Assembly (NCBI RefSeq): GCF_051414035.1
Contig: NZ_JBLKNW010000002.1
Coordinates: 868,001-932,000 of the forward strand
Source of the DNA: Halosimplex amylolyticum
Lineage (GTDB): Archaea > Halobacteriota > Halobacteria > Halobacteriales > Haloarculaceae
Direction: 5' to 3'
Length of the DNA: 64,000 bases
Under the pieces are notes generated by a model. The model had not been told where the DNA came from. It did not search any database and saw nothing but the letters and a program-made list of their open reading frames with translations. Below, piece after piece: positions 6,550-15,390 of this stretch (within the stretch, counting starts at the first letter, position 1; every line of letters starts with the position of its first letter). The translations under genes and the position numbers were made by a program.

Positions 6550-8490
6550 ATGTCCCCGACAGGTGACGTCGACGTACTCGAAGCGCTCGCGAGTCTGCCG
6601 ACGATGGCGCATCCGACGGTCTCGCCGGACGGTACGGAGGTCGCGTTCTACTACGACGTGACCGGCCGCAACGAACTCCACGTACTCGACGCAGAGAGCG
6701 AGGCGGGAAACACCTCGGACGGACGCGGTGGCGCCGCTGGCGCGGACGCTCTCGAACAGTGGTCCGACGGGGAGGTACCCCGGGACGCCCGCTGGTTCGT
6801 CGAGTGGGCGGCCGACGGCGAGCGCGTGTTCTTCCACCGCGACGAGGACGGCGACGAGCAGAACGACATCTACGCCATCGACCGCGACGGGAGCGTCGAA
6901 CCCGTCGTCGAGATGGAGGGCCAGTGCATGCTCACGAGCGTCGCCGACGCCGGCGACCGCATCGTCTTCGCCTCCTCGCGCGACGGCCAGATGAACGCCT
7001 ACGGCCACGACCTCGAGAGCGGCGAGACGACGAAACTCACCGACTACGACCGGGCCGTCTGGGGCGCCCTGCTCTCCCCCGACGGCGAACACCTCGCCTA
7101 CGCGACCAACGAGACTGACGACTTCGACAACCAGGACGCGTACGTCGCCGACGCCGACGGGTCGAACCCGCGCAACCTCGAACTCGGGGAGGTTGGCGCC
7201 GAGTGCGGGCCCGCGGACTGGGGCCCCGACGGCGACCGCCTGCTCGTCAGCGACAACACGCCGGACCTGGGCCGCGCGGGCGTCTACGACCTCGACGCCG
7301 ACGCGGTGACCTGGCTCGGCGACGGCGAGTACGACGAGAGCGGCGTCACCTTCGTCGACGACGAGCGCGTGCTCGCGAGCCGGGAGCGCGAGGCCGTGAC
7401 GATGCCGGTCGTCTACGACCTCGCGAGCGGCGAGGGGCGAGAACTCGACCTGCCCGAGGGCGTCGCCTCGACCGGCTGGGCATTCAGCGACGCCGTCCTC
7501 GGCGACGGCCGCGTCCTGATCCAGCACACCACCCCGACCCGCCGCACGGAACTGCTCGCGTACGACCTCGACGCCGACGAGTACGAGGTGCTCCTGGAGG
7601 CCGAGTACGGCCCCTTCGACCCCGACGACTTCGCCGACGCCGAGTACCTCACCGTCGAGTCCGACGGCGTCCCGGAGACTCCCCAGCGCGCCGTCGAACA
7701 CGACCCCTACGACGAACTCGATATCGGTGCGCTGCTGTACGACTCGGGCGAGCGCCCGTCGCCGCTGATCGTCAACCCCCACGGGGGGCCGATGGCCCGC
7801 GACGCCAAGCGCTTCGACCTCTACACGCAGGTGCTCGCCATGCGCGGGTACTCCGTCCTGCAGGTCAACTACCGCGGGTCGACCGGCCGCGGTCGCGAGT
7901 TCAAGGAGCGACTGCTCGACGACTGGGGCGGCGCCGAGCAGGGCGACGTGGCGACCGCCGCCGAGGCCGTCCTCGACCGCTACGACTGGCTCGACGAGGA
8001 CCGCGTCGTCGTCTTCGGCGGCTCGTACGGCGGGTACGCCGCCTACTGGCAGTCCGTGCAGTTCCCCGACCTGTACGACGCCAGCGTGGCCTGGATCGGC
8101 ATCTCGGACCTCGAAGACATGTACGAGAACACGATGCCCCACTTCAAGACCGAACTCATGGAGAAGTACCTCGGGACGCCCGAGGAGAACCCCGATCTCT
8201 ACGAGGAGCGCTCGCCGGTCACGCACGTCGAGAACGTCGACGCCCCGCTGTTCGTCGTCCACGGCGTCAACGACCGCCGCGTCCCCGTCTCCCAGGCCCG
8301 CATCGTCCGTGAGGCACTCGACGACGCGGGGTACCACGAAGGGGAAGACGGCGACTTCGAGTACGAGGAGCTCGGCGAGGAAGGTCACGCCTCTTCCGAC
8401 CAGGAGCAGAAACTACGGCTGTTCCGCATCCTCGACGACTTCCTCGACCGCCGGATCGGTGCCCCCGCCGAGGCCGCGGCCGACGACTGA
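6550..8490 (+). CDS. S9 family (prolyl oligopeptidase-type) serine peptidase
   Basis: A 646-residue cytoplasmic peptidase with no signal peptide. The first about 390 residues form a WD40/TolB-like beta-propeller (repeated D-G-x-x-(I/V/L) strands). The alpha/beta-hydrolase domain follows. The catalytic triad is visible: Ser492 in GGSYGGYAA, Asp575 in HGVNDRRVP and His613 in EEGHAS. The family cuts short peptides behind a propeller gate, often as acyl-aminoacyl or dipeptidyl peptidases. ATG at 6550 is chosen over an in-frame TTG at 6520 because the conserved propeller starts soon after it. The next gene starts 130 bp downstream. Confidence 0.92.
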   Translation: MSPTGDVDVLEALASLPTMAHPTVSPDGTEVAFYYDVTGRNELHVLDAESEAGNTSDGRGGAAGADALEQWSDGEVPRDARWFVEWAADGERVFFHRDEDGDEQNDIYAIDRDGSVEPVVEMEGQCMLTSVADAGDRIVFASSRDGQMNAYGHDLESGETTKLTDYDRAVWGALLSPDGEHLAYATNETDDFDNQDAYVADADGSNPRNLELGEVGAECGPADWGPDGDRLLVSDNTPDLGRAGVYDLDADAVTWLGDGEYDESGVTFVDDERVLASREREAVTMPVVYDLASGEGRELDLPEGVASTGWAFSDAVLGDGRVLIQHTTPTRRTELLAYDLDADEYEVLLEAEYGPFDPDDFADAEYLTVESDGVPETPQRAVEHDPYDELDIGALLYDSGERPSPLIVNPHGGPMARDAKRFDLYTQVLAMRGYSVLQVNYRGSTGRGREFKERLLDDWGGAEQGDVATAAEAVLDRYDWLDEDRVVVFGGSYGGYAAYWQSVQFPDLYDASVAWIGISDLEDMYENTMPHFKTELMEKYLGTPEENPDLYEERSPVTHVENVDAPLFVVHGVNDRRVPVSQARIVREALDDAGYHEGEDGDFEYEELGEEGHASSDQEQKLRLFRILDDFLDRRIGAPAEAAADD

Positions 8491-8620
8491 TTCGCTCGGC
8501 GGCCGGCGTCGGGCCGACGTACCCGGTCGGCCTTTCGCTTGCAGGCCCCGGCCCCTTTCGGACACGGCCCCTACCCCGGATACCACCCGACGGCGGGGCC
8601 GGTCGGGACTTCTTTCACCG

Positions 8621-9763
8621 ATGACGACAGCGTACGAACTCGCCGATCGAATCGAGGAACTGTCCGCGATCGACGCCGGTGGCGACCGCCTGCTGACGGT
8701 CGCCGTCCCGCCCGACGAGTCGGTCGGCGCGGCGCTCGAACGCGTCGAGGAGGCCCACGCCGACGCCGAGTACCTCCACCCCGAGGAGACCGACGAGGCC
8801 GCGCGCTCGACCCTGGAGCAGGCGCGCCACCTGCTCCACCGCTACGAGGAGACGGGAACCCCAGAGAACGGCCTGGTCCTGTACGTCGGCACCGTCGACG
8901 GCGAGACCAGGGAGTGGATATTCGACGACCTCCCGACGCCGGTGCCCGAAGCCGTCCACCAGTTGGACCGGTCGTTCGACACCGCGCCGCTGGAGCGGAC
9001 GACCGGCGACGACCGGACGTACGGCCTGCTCGTCGTCGAGCGCGGCGGCGCGGTCCTCGGCCGACTCGACGGGGACGCGGTCGCGCCCGTCGAGTCCATC
9101 GAGAGCGAAGTGATGGGCAAGACCCGCGCCGGCGGGCAGTCCGCCCAGCGGTTCGCCCGCGAGCGCGAGCGCCAGAAGGAGGAGTTCTTCGACGAGGTCG
9201 CCGCAGAGACGGAGTGGGCGTTCCTCGCCGACGCTGGAGCGACCGACGGCGGCGCGGTCGGCGACGCGACCGACGACGCGGACACCGACGCCCTCGCCGT
9301 CGACGGCCTGCTCGTGGGCGGCACGACCGTTACGGTCGACGACTTTCTCGAGGGCGACCACCTCGACTACCGGCTCGAAGACGCCATCGTCGGCGGTCAC
9401 TACGCCGTCGAGTACGCGGGCGAGCAGGGACTCGACCAGCTGGTCGACCGCGCGAGCGACGAACTCGACGCCGCCGCCGAGCGACCGGCTCGCGAGGCGC
9501 TCGACGACTTCTTCGACGCGCTCGGCGCGGACGAACCCGTCGTCTACGGTCCCGAGGAGACCGCGGAGGCGCTGGACTACGGCGCCGTGGAGACCATGCT
9601 CTGCTCGGCCGCACTCCCCGCGGAGGCGATCCGCGAGTGGGAAGCGCGGACCGACGAGGAGGGCGGCGAGACGGTGGTCGTCCCGGACGGCTTCGACCGG
9701 GGCGCCCGCTTCCGCGAGGCGTTCGGCGGCGTCGGCGCGCTCCTCCGGTTCCCCCTCGAGTGA
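8621..9763 (+). CDS. Vms1/Ankzf1-type, aRF1-related peptidyl-tRNA hydrolase-like protein
   Basis: A 380-residue protein. A central segment, MGKTRAGGQSAQRFARERER, carries a GGQ motif followed by a basic helix. That arrangement is diagnostic of the Vms1/Ankzf1 and class-1 release factor superfamily, where the Gln-containing loop hydrolyses peptidyl-tRNA. Flanking regions follow the eRF1-like domain order: N-terminal helical region, middle domain with GGQ, and C-terminal L7Ae-like fold around GGHYAVEYAG. In eukaryotes Vms1 frees nascent chains from stalled large subunits; an analogous archaeal rescue role is inferred. ATG at 8621 is used rather than upstream in-frame codons that overlap the S9 peptidase gene. 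Confidence 0.75.
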   Translation: MTTAYELADRIEELSAIDAGGDRLLTVAVPPDESVGAALERVEEAHADAEYLHPEETDEAARSTLEQARHLLHRYEETGTPENGLVLYVGTVDGETREWIFDDLPTPVPEAVHQLDRSFDTAPLERTTGDDRTYGLLVVERGGAVLGRLDGDAVAPVESIESEVMGKTRAGGQSAQRFARERERQKEEFFDEVAAETEWAFLADAGATDGGAVGDATDDADTDALAVDGLLVGGTTVTVDDFLEGDHLDYRLEDAIVGGHYAVEYAGEQGLDQLVDRASDELDAAAERPAREALDDFFDALGADEPVVYGPEETAEALDYGAVETMLCSAALPAEAIREWEARTDEEGGETVVVPDGFDRGARFREAFGGVGALLRFPLE

Positions 9764-9770
9764 GGGGCGG

Positions 9771-10583
9771 CTACCACCCGAGTTTCGACCTGATCGCGTC
9801 GACGGTGCCGCCCTGTTCTGCCAGTTCCGTCATCTCGTCGTCGGTCAGCTGGAAGTCGAAGACGTCGAAGTTCGAGCGAATGTGCTCGGGCGAGGAGGAC
9901 ATCGGGATGGCCGAGACCATGGGCTGCTGGATCAGCCACCGGATGGCGACCTGCGCGGCCGTCTTGCCGACGCGGTCGCCGATCTGCGCGAGCATCGGGT
10001 CGCCCGCCAGGCCCCCGACGTCGAGCGGGCTGTAGGCGGTCAGCATCACGTCCTCCTCGATGCAGAACGAGAGCAAGTCGTCGCGGCGCTCGCGGACGTG
10101 GTACTCGACCTGGTTCGTCAGGATCGGGGCGTCGGAGCGTTCCATGGCCTCACGCAACTGGTCGACCGAGAAGTTCGAGACGCCGAGGTGGCGGACGAAC
10201 CCGTCGTCGCGGAGTTCGTTCATCGCGTCCAGCGTCTCCGCGAGGGGGACGTCGTCGTTCGGCGCGTGGATGAGCAGCAGGTCGACGGCGTCGAGACCGA
10301 GGCGCTGGAGGCTCTCGCCGGTGGACTCGACGACGTCGTCGTAGGCGCGGTTGTCGCCCGAGAGCTTGGTCGTGACGAACACGTCCTCGCGGTCGACGTC
10401 GGACGCGGCGAGCGCGTCGCCGACGGCGCCCTCGCTCCCGTAGCTCTGGGCGGTGTCGACGTGGCGATACCCCGCCTCGAGCGCAGTCTCGACGGCCCGC
10501 CGGCGCTCCTCGTCGGTGTCCATCCGGGCTGTCCCGAATCCCAGTGCCGGCACGTCGACGCCGTCGACGGTGACGTACTCCAT
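9771..10583 (-). CDS. aldo/keto reductase
   Basis: A 270-residue NAD(P)H-dependent oxidoreductase with a TIM-barrel fold. The catalytic tetrad is visible: Asp43, Tyr48 (HVDTAQSYGSE), Lys73 (TTKLSG) and His106 (LLLIHAP). Family signatures GVSNFS, TNQVEYH and the C-terminal cofactor-binding region with IPMSSSPEHI are present. The substrate cannot be told from sequence; the family reduces small aldehydes and ketones such as 2,5-diketogluconate. It is convergent with the Vms1-like gene, only 7 bp apart. A TATA box lies about 20-29 bp upstream on the same strand. Confidence 0.92.
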   Translation of the reverse strand: MEYVTVDGVDVPALGFGTARMDTDEERRRAVETALEAGYRHVDTAQSYGSEGAVGDALAASDVDREDVFVTTKLSGDNRAYDDVVESTGESLQRLGLDAVDLLLIHAPNDDVPLAETLDAMNELRDDGFVRHLGVSNFSVDQLREAMERSDAPILTNQVEYHVRERRDDLLSFCIEEDVMLTAYSPLDVGGLAGDPMLAQIGDRVGKTAAQVAIRWLIQQPMVSAIPMSSSPEHIRSNFDVFDFQLTDDEMTELAEQGGTVDAIRSKLGW

Positions 10584-10601
10584 GCAGTCGATTCGACGAC
10601 G

Positions 10602-10612
10602 GTATTATAAAG
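10602..10612 (-). promoter_or_regulatory. TATA box of the aldo/keto reductase gene
   Basis: On the minus strand CTTTATAATAC sits 19-29 bp before the ATG at 10583, fitting a leaderless haloarchaeal promoter. Confidence 0.6.
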
Positions 10613-10720
10613 GGTTCGGCCGGTGCTCGCAGGCCGATCGTACCGTCCTATCTCCCGTCGATTCGCGGCGGAGAGGGGCTGAAAGTCCCGATCCGCTGGT
10701 AGTCGAAACGGCGGTCGCGC

Positions 10721-11050
10721 TCAGTCGCGAGGCTCCCAGTCCGGTGCGTCGGCCAGCCCGGCGCGCGCGGCGTCGAGGGCGCTCGCGGCGGTCTCGTAGA
10801 ACAGTTCCCGGCCGACCGGCGTCCGGACGCGGACGAGGGCGGTGTGGTCGGCGACGTCGAAGACGGCCAGTTCCCACGGCGCGGTCACGCACTCCCACCG
10901 ACCGGACAGCGCCGCGTTCGCGCCCCGCGTCACGCGCTCGCCCAGTTCCCAGCTGAGCCGCGTCGTTCGCTCCAGCGTGACGGGGACGGCGTCGGGAAGC
11001 TCGCTCTCCCCGCGCCCGACCGCCCCGTCGACAGAGCGTCGTGTGGACAT
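10721..11050 (-). CDS. hypothetical acidic protein
   Basis: A 109-residue protein of unknown function. The core looks like a small alpha/beta fold: strand-like stretches RWECVTAPWELAVFDV and HTALVRVRTPV, then a C-terminal helix (AASALDAARAGLADAP). There is no signal peptide or membrane segment. ATG at 11050 is preferred to one 24 bases upstream because an AT-rich ATGATTTTTCATG lies 25-37 bp before it. It lies 116 bp downstream of the ABC importer operon on the same strand but has its own promoter-like element, so a link to transport is not implied. Confidence 0.55.
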   Translation of the reverse strand: MSTRRSVDGAVGRGESELPDAVPVTLERTTRLSWELGERVTRGANAALSGRWECVTAPWELAVFDVADHTALVRVRTPVGRELFYETAASALDAARAGLADAPDWEPRD

Positions 11051-11166
11051 GTCACAGACCAGGCCCCTGTCCATGAAAAATCATCCGACTTCGGTGCGCC
11101 ATCCCATCACGTGTTCGCCGCGGGAGCCGTGACGGCTGTACCGCCGCAGTCCCGCGGATCCCGGAC

Positions 11167-12333
11167 TCACTCCTCGCCGGACTCGTAGTGTTCGCCGGCC
11201 GCCTCGGGGATGCGGGTGCGCCCGACCAGCGCGAGCACGACGATGACGGCGACGAAGGGGATCGTCTGGACGAGGGCGTCGGGGACGCCGAGGATCTGCT
11301 GGGTCTGCAGGCGGAGTTGGACGGCGTCCAGGCCGGCGAACAGCATCGTCGAGCCCAGCGCGCCGACGGGGTTGTAGTTGCCGAAGAGGTAAGCGACGAT
11401 GGCGATGAACCCCTTCCCGTTGACCATCGTCGGGCCGTTACCGGTGAACTGTCCGATGTTGAACGCGAGCGCGGCGCCGCCGAACCCCGAGAGGACGCCC
11501 GAGAGGAGGACGGCGGCGTAGCGGACGCGCGAGACGTCGACGCCCGCGGTGTCGAGCGCGCGTGGGTTCTCGCCGGAGGCGCGCACCCACCGGCCGAAGG
11601 CCGTCCGATTGAGGGTGTACCACGCGGCGGCGACGGCGACGAACATCAGGTACACCGGCGGCGCGGCGTCGAAGACGGCGCCCAGCAGCGGCACGTCCGC
11701 GAGGACCGGGACCGTCCACGTCCCGAGCGTGTCGACGCTGTCGGTGTTTGGGCCGCCGTAGACGACCTGCGAGAGGAACGGCGCCAGCCCCAGCGCGATG
11801 AGCCAGATGGCCAGGCCGGCGATGATCTGGTCGGCGCGGAACTCGATGCAGACGACGGCGAACAGGCCGGAGAGTGCCGTCGACGCGAGCACGCCGATCA
11901 GGAAGCCCGCCAGCAGCGAGCCCGTGACGTCCGTGCCGTAGATGGCAGCGAACGCGGAGATGATGAGCAACCCTTCGAGGCCGATGTTGATGACGCCCGA
12001 CTTCTCGGCGAAGATGCCTCCGAGCGCGGCGAAGACGATGGGAACCGACAGTCGGAGCGTCGCCGCCAGCGTCGACGTGGAGACGATCACGCCGAACAGC
12101 CGCCCGACCGACGACTCGGGGGCGACCACCGCGGCGACGCCCAGCAAGGCCAGCAGGCCCACCGCGGCGAGCGCGACCAGCAGGCGCCCGGAGAGCCCGC
12201 GGAGACCGCCCCCGCTCCCGCCTCCGCCACCGGCCCCGCCGTGCGCGCGCTCGCCGTCGGCTTCGACACCCCCGTCCGTGACGCGCTCACGCTCGTCACC
12301 GCCGTCCGCGACCCGCTGGCGTCCGTCAGTCAT
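11167..12333 (-). CDS. BMP-type ABC importer, second permease subunit
   Basis: A 388-residue membrane protein and the last gene of the importer operon. A charged Gly-rich N-terminus (about 45 residues) precedes eight or more hydrophobic segments. The motif EKSGVINIGLEGLLII is the cytoplasmic coupling-helix region typical of permeases in the branched-chain amino acid/nucleoside (YufQ/NupQ-like) group. ATG at 12333 overlaps the end of the first permease gene by eight bases, so the two are co-translated. The heterodimeric channel is completed by the gene ending at 12326. The exact substrate is not visible; most relatives import nucleosides or other purine-like ligands. Confidence 0.88.
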   Translation of the reverse strand: MTDGRQRVADGGDERERVTDGGVEADGERAHGGAGGGGGSGGGLRGLSGRLLVALAAVGLLALLGVAAVVAPESSVGRLFGVIVSTSTLAATLRLSVPIVFAALGGIFAEKSGVINIGLEGLLIISAFAAIYGTDVTGSLLAGFLIGVLASTALSGLFAVVCIEFRADQIIAGLAIWLIALGLAPFLSQVVYGGPNTDSVDTLGTWTVPVLADVPLLGAVFDAAPPVYLMFVAVAAAWYTLNRTAFGRWVRASGENPRALDTAGVDVSRVRYAAVLLSGVLSGFGGAALAFNIGQFTGNGPTMVNGKGFIAIVAYLFGNYNPVGALGSTMLFAGLDAVQLRLQTQQILGVPDALVQTIPFVAVIVVLALVGRTRIPEAAGEHYESGEE

Positions 12334-13609
12334 CGGCGGCACCTCCCGGCGCGGCGGCGACGTCGGGTTCGTCGGATTCGATCCGGCGGCCGATCTGTCG
12401 GAAGAACTCCGGCATCGCGACGAAGAGGATGATCAGGCCGCGGAGGACGCCGACGAGTTGTGGCGGCACGTCGGTGGCGAAGTCGACGACGGTCGACCCG
12501 GACTTGAGCACGCCGAACAGCAGCGCCGCGAACACCGATCCGACGGGGTGGTTCCCGGCGAGGATGGAGACGGTGATGCCGTCGAACCCGTAGGACGGGA
12601 CGCCGGTCTGGAACCGGCCGAGGATCATCAGCACGTACACCGCGCCGCCGACGCCGCCCAGCGCGCCCGAGAGCGTCAGCGACGCGACGACCGTCCGAGC
12701 GGAGTCGACGCCGCCGTACTCGGCGGCCGCGGGCTGGAGTCCGGCCGTCCGCAGGTCGAACCCGAACGACGTGTGCTCGAGCAGGTAGTAGACGCCGCCG
12801 ACGACCGCCAGCGCCAGCGCCAGCGCGACCAGCGAGAAGTCCAGGCGCGGGTCGAAGAGTATCGACGGGAACTGCGCGAATTCCGGCAGCGACGCCGTCT
12901 GGATGGCCTGGCTCGTCGGGTCCTGGAAGTGGTCGCTCACGAGATAGCGGACCACCAGCACCGCGACGAAGTTCAGCATGATCGTCGTGATCACCTCGTT
13001 CGCGTCGGCGTAGGCCTTCAGCACGCCGGGGATCGCGCCGTAGAACCCGCCGCCGAGGGCGCCGGCGGCGAGCCCCAGCGGGACGAGGACGACCGCGCCG
13101 ACGGTTCCCGTGAACGCCGGCGCGGCCCACAGGACCGCCAGCGCCGAGGCGAGCGCGCCGACGACGAGCTGGCCCTGGGTCCCGATGTTGAAGATGCCCG
13201 CGCGGAAGGCGAGCGCGACGGACAGCCCCGTGAAGACGAGGATCGTCGTCTCGCGGAGCGTCACGGCGAACTGCGCGTTCAGCGGCGACCACCCGCCGGA
13301 GAACGGGTCGCCCAGGGCGCCGAGGAACAGACGGTCCCAGACGGCGATCGGGTCGTAACAGAGCGTCACCTCGCCAATCGTCAGCACCGGCGTCCGACAG
13401 GTCGCCAGCAGGCCGCCGACCAGCACGATGACGGTCCCGACCAGTATCGACAGCGCGAGCGACGCGACGGCGATCAGGGCCCGCTCGCCCGCCGAGGTCC
13501 CCGCCATCGCCACCGCGTAGCCGCGTGCGCGCTGCAACACGGTGTCGGTCCGCGACCCGTCGTCGTCGCTGCCCGTCCGCGGCTGGTCGCCGTCAGCGCC
13601 GTCGCTCAT
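12326..13609 (-). CDS. BMP-type ABC importer, first permease subunit
   Basis: A 427-residue membrane protein. After a polar N-terminus of about 45 residues there is a membrane segment, a large periplasmic-type loop with two Cys, and then the permease core. The motif FRAGIFNIGTQGQLVVGALA matches the coupling region of YufP/NupP-like permeases. Stop and start overlap the flanking genes: its ATG at 13607-13609 overlaps the TGA of the ATPase gene, and its own stop overlaps the start of the second permease. It should pair with that permease to form the channel. The reading frame stays open upstream to 14209, but the family similarity begins after 13609. Confidence 0.88.
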   Translation of the reverse strand: MSDGADGDQPRTGSDDDGSRTDTVLQRARGYAVAMAGTSAGERALIAVASLALSILVGTVIVLVGGLLATCRTPVLTIGEVTLCYDPIAVWDRLFLGALGDPFSGGWSPLNAQFAVTLRETTILVFTGLSVALAFRAGIFNIGTQGQLVVGALASALAVLWAAPAFTGTVGAVVLVPLGLAAGALGGGFYGAIPGVLKAYADANEVITTIMLNFVAVLVVRYLVSDHFQDPTSQAIQTASLPEFAQFPSILFDPRLDFSLVALALALAVVGGVYYLLEHTSFGFDLRTAGLQPAAAEYGGVDSARTVVASLTLSGALGGVGGAVYVLMILGRFQTGVPSYGFDGITVSILAGNHPVGSVFAALLFGVLKSGSTVVDFATDVPPQLVGVLRGLIILFVAMPEFFRQIGRRIESDEPDVAAAPGGAADD

Positions 13610-15303
13610 CGCGGCCCCTCCCGATCGACGTTCCCCATCGCGGCCGTCCGGTCGGCGCTCACGTCGGCGTCGGGGCGTTCGCCGGCCATGAGGAGGCCGA
13701 GCTGTTCCTCGGTGATCGCCTCGGGGTCGACCACGTCGACGAACGACCCCTCGTAGATCACGGCGAGCCTGTCGGAGAGCGACTGGACCTCGTCGAGTTT
13801 CGAGGAGACCAGCAGGACCGCGCGGCCGTCGCTCCGGAGTTCGTTGATGCGGTCGTGGATGAACTCGGTGGAGCCGACGTCGACGCCGCGGGTAGGGTGG
13901 GAGGCGACGACAAGCCGCGGGTCGCGCGCGAACTCCCGGCCGACGACGAACTTCTGCTGGTTGCCGCCCGACAGCGACAGCGCCCGGGCGTCGACGTTCG
14001 GCGGCCGGACGTCGTAGTCGGCGACGATCTCCTCGGCGTGGTTGCGGGCCGCGTCCCAGTCGATCCGCCCGTTCGACGCGTACGGTCGGGCGTGCTGGCT
14101 GCCGAGCAGGCCGTTGCTGACCAGGTCGAAGTCCATCACCAGTCCGCGATCCTGGCGGTCCTCTGGCACGTAGGCCATGCCGGCGTCGATGCGGTGGCGT
14201 CGGCTCCATCCCGTGACGTCCCTGCCGTCGAGGGAAATCTCACCATCGTCGGCGGTTCGGAGCCCGGCGATGGCTTCGACGAGTTCGGTCTGGCCGTTGC
14301 CGTCGACGCCGGCGATGCCGAACACCTCGCCCTCGCGGACCGACAGCGAGACGTCGTCGACCGCGCGGACGCCGCGAGCGTCCTCGACGACCAGGTCGCG
14401 GACGTCGAGGACCGTCTCGCCGGGGGTCGCGGTCGACCGGTCGACGTCGAGGAGGACCTCCCGACCGACCATCAGCTCGGCCAGCCGCTCGCGGGAGGCG
14501 TCGGCTGCCGGCACCGTGCCGACCTGCTCGCCCCCGCGGAGGACCGTGATCTCGTCGGCCGCAGTCATCGCCTCGCCGAGCTTGTGCGTGATGAAGACGA
14601 TCGTCTTCCCCTGGTCGGTCAGCTCCGCGAAGACGCCGAACAGATCCTCGACCTCCTGTGGGGTGAGGACGGCCGTCGGCTCGTCGAGGATCAGCACGTC
14701 GGCGCCGCGGTACAGCGCCTTGAGGATCTCGACGCGCTGGCGGACGCCGACGCCGACGTCCTCGATGCGGGCGTCGGGGTCCACGTCGAAGCCGTAGCGC
14801 TCGGAGAGTTCCACGACCTCCTCGCGGGCTCGCTCGCGGTCGACCGAGAGCCCGAACCACCGCTCGGGCTCGTTGCCGAGCGTGATGTTCTCGGCGACGG
14901 TCATCGGGTCGACCAGCATGAAGTGCTGGTGGATCATGCCGACGCCGGCGTCGATAGCGTCCCGCGGCGAGTCGAACTCGCGGGGCTCACCGTCGACGAT
15001 CACCCGCCCCTCGTCGGGCTCGTAGAGGCCGTAGAGGACGTTCATCAGCGTGGTCTTGCCGGCGCCGTTCTCGCCGAGCAGGGCGTGGACGGTGCCGCGC
15101 TCGACCCGCAGGTCCACGTCGTCGTTGGCGACGACGCCCGGGAACCGCTTGGTGATTCCGTCGAGGTGGACCGCCTCGGCCGCGGATCCGCCGCCTTCGG
15201 CGCCGTCGCGCACGGGACCCTCGCCGTCGGGACGCTCGCTGGCGGGACCCTCATCGTTCGGGCGCTCGCTCCCGGGACGCTCGCCGTCGGGACGTTCGCT
15301 CAC
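13606..15303 (-). CDS. BMP-type ABC importer, double ATP-binding protein
   Basis: A 565-residue protein with two ABC domains in one chain, as in sugar and nucleoside importers (RbsA/YufO type). Domain 1 has Walker A GENGAGKT at 77-84, a Q-loop (IHQHF) and Walker B VLILDEPT, but a degenerate signature (VGVRQRV). Domain 2 has a degenerate Walker A (GVDGNGQTE) and a good signature LSGGNQQK. This split of functions is normal in the family. The first 40 residues are a repeated, disordered S/G-E-R-P-x-G/N segment. The start is GTG at 15303. The stop overlaps the next ATG, ensuring coupling. Confidence 0.9.
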   Translation of the reverse strand: MSERPDGERPGSERPNDEGPASERPDGEGPVRDGAEGGGSAAEAVHLDGITKRFPGVVANDDVDLRVERGTVHALLGENGAGKTTLMNVLYGLYEPDEGRVIVDGEPREFDSPRDAIDAGVGMIHQHFMLVDPMTVAENITLGNEPERWFGLSVDRERAREEVVELSERYGFDVDPDARIEDVGVGVRQRVEILKALYRGADVLILDEPTAVLTPQEVEDLFGVFAELTDQGKTIVFITHKLGEAMTAADEITVLRGGEQVGTVPAADASRERLAELMVGREVLLDVDRSTATPGETVLDVRDLVVEDARGVRAVDDVSLSVREGEVFGIAGVDGNGQTELVEAIAGLRTADDGEISLDGRDVTGWSRRHRIDAGMAYVPEDRQDRGLVMDFDLVSNGLLGSQHARPYASNGRIDWDAARNHAEEIVADYDVRPPNVDARALSLSGGNQQKFVVGREFARDPRLVVASHPTRGVDVGSTEFIHDRINELRSDGRAVLLVSSKLDEVQSLSDRLAVIYEGSFVDVVDPEAITEEQLGLLMAGERPDADVSADRTAAMGNVDREGPR

Positions 15304-15390
15304 GGGCCGCCTCCGTCGTCGGGAGCGCTCGTCGCTGTGCGGCCGCAGTCGTCGCTCGCGTCGGCGAGACCAGTCATCGATGTGCGGCCG

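Noticed and set aside
6298..8388. A 696-codon frame antisense to the S9 peptidase
   Set aside because: The sense strand has a full catalytic triad and propeller; the antisense peptide has no known pattern and is a mirror of third-position GC bias.
13610..14209. In-frame extension of the first importer permease by 200 codons
   Set aside because: It overlaps the ATP-binding gene and is Arg/Pro-rich; the ATG at 13609 gives the usual permease length and an ATG/TGA coupling.
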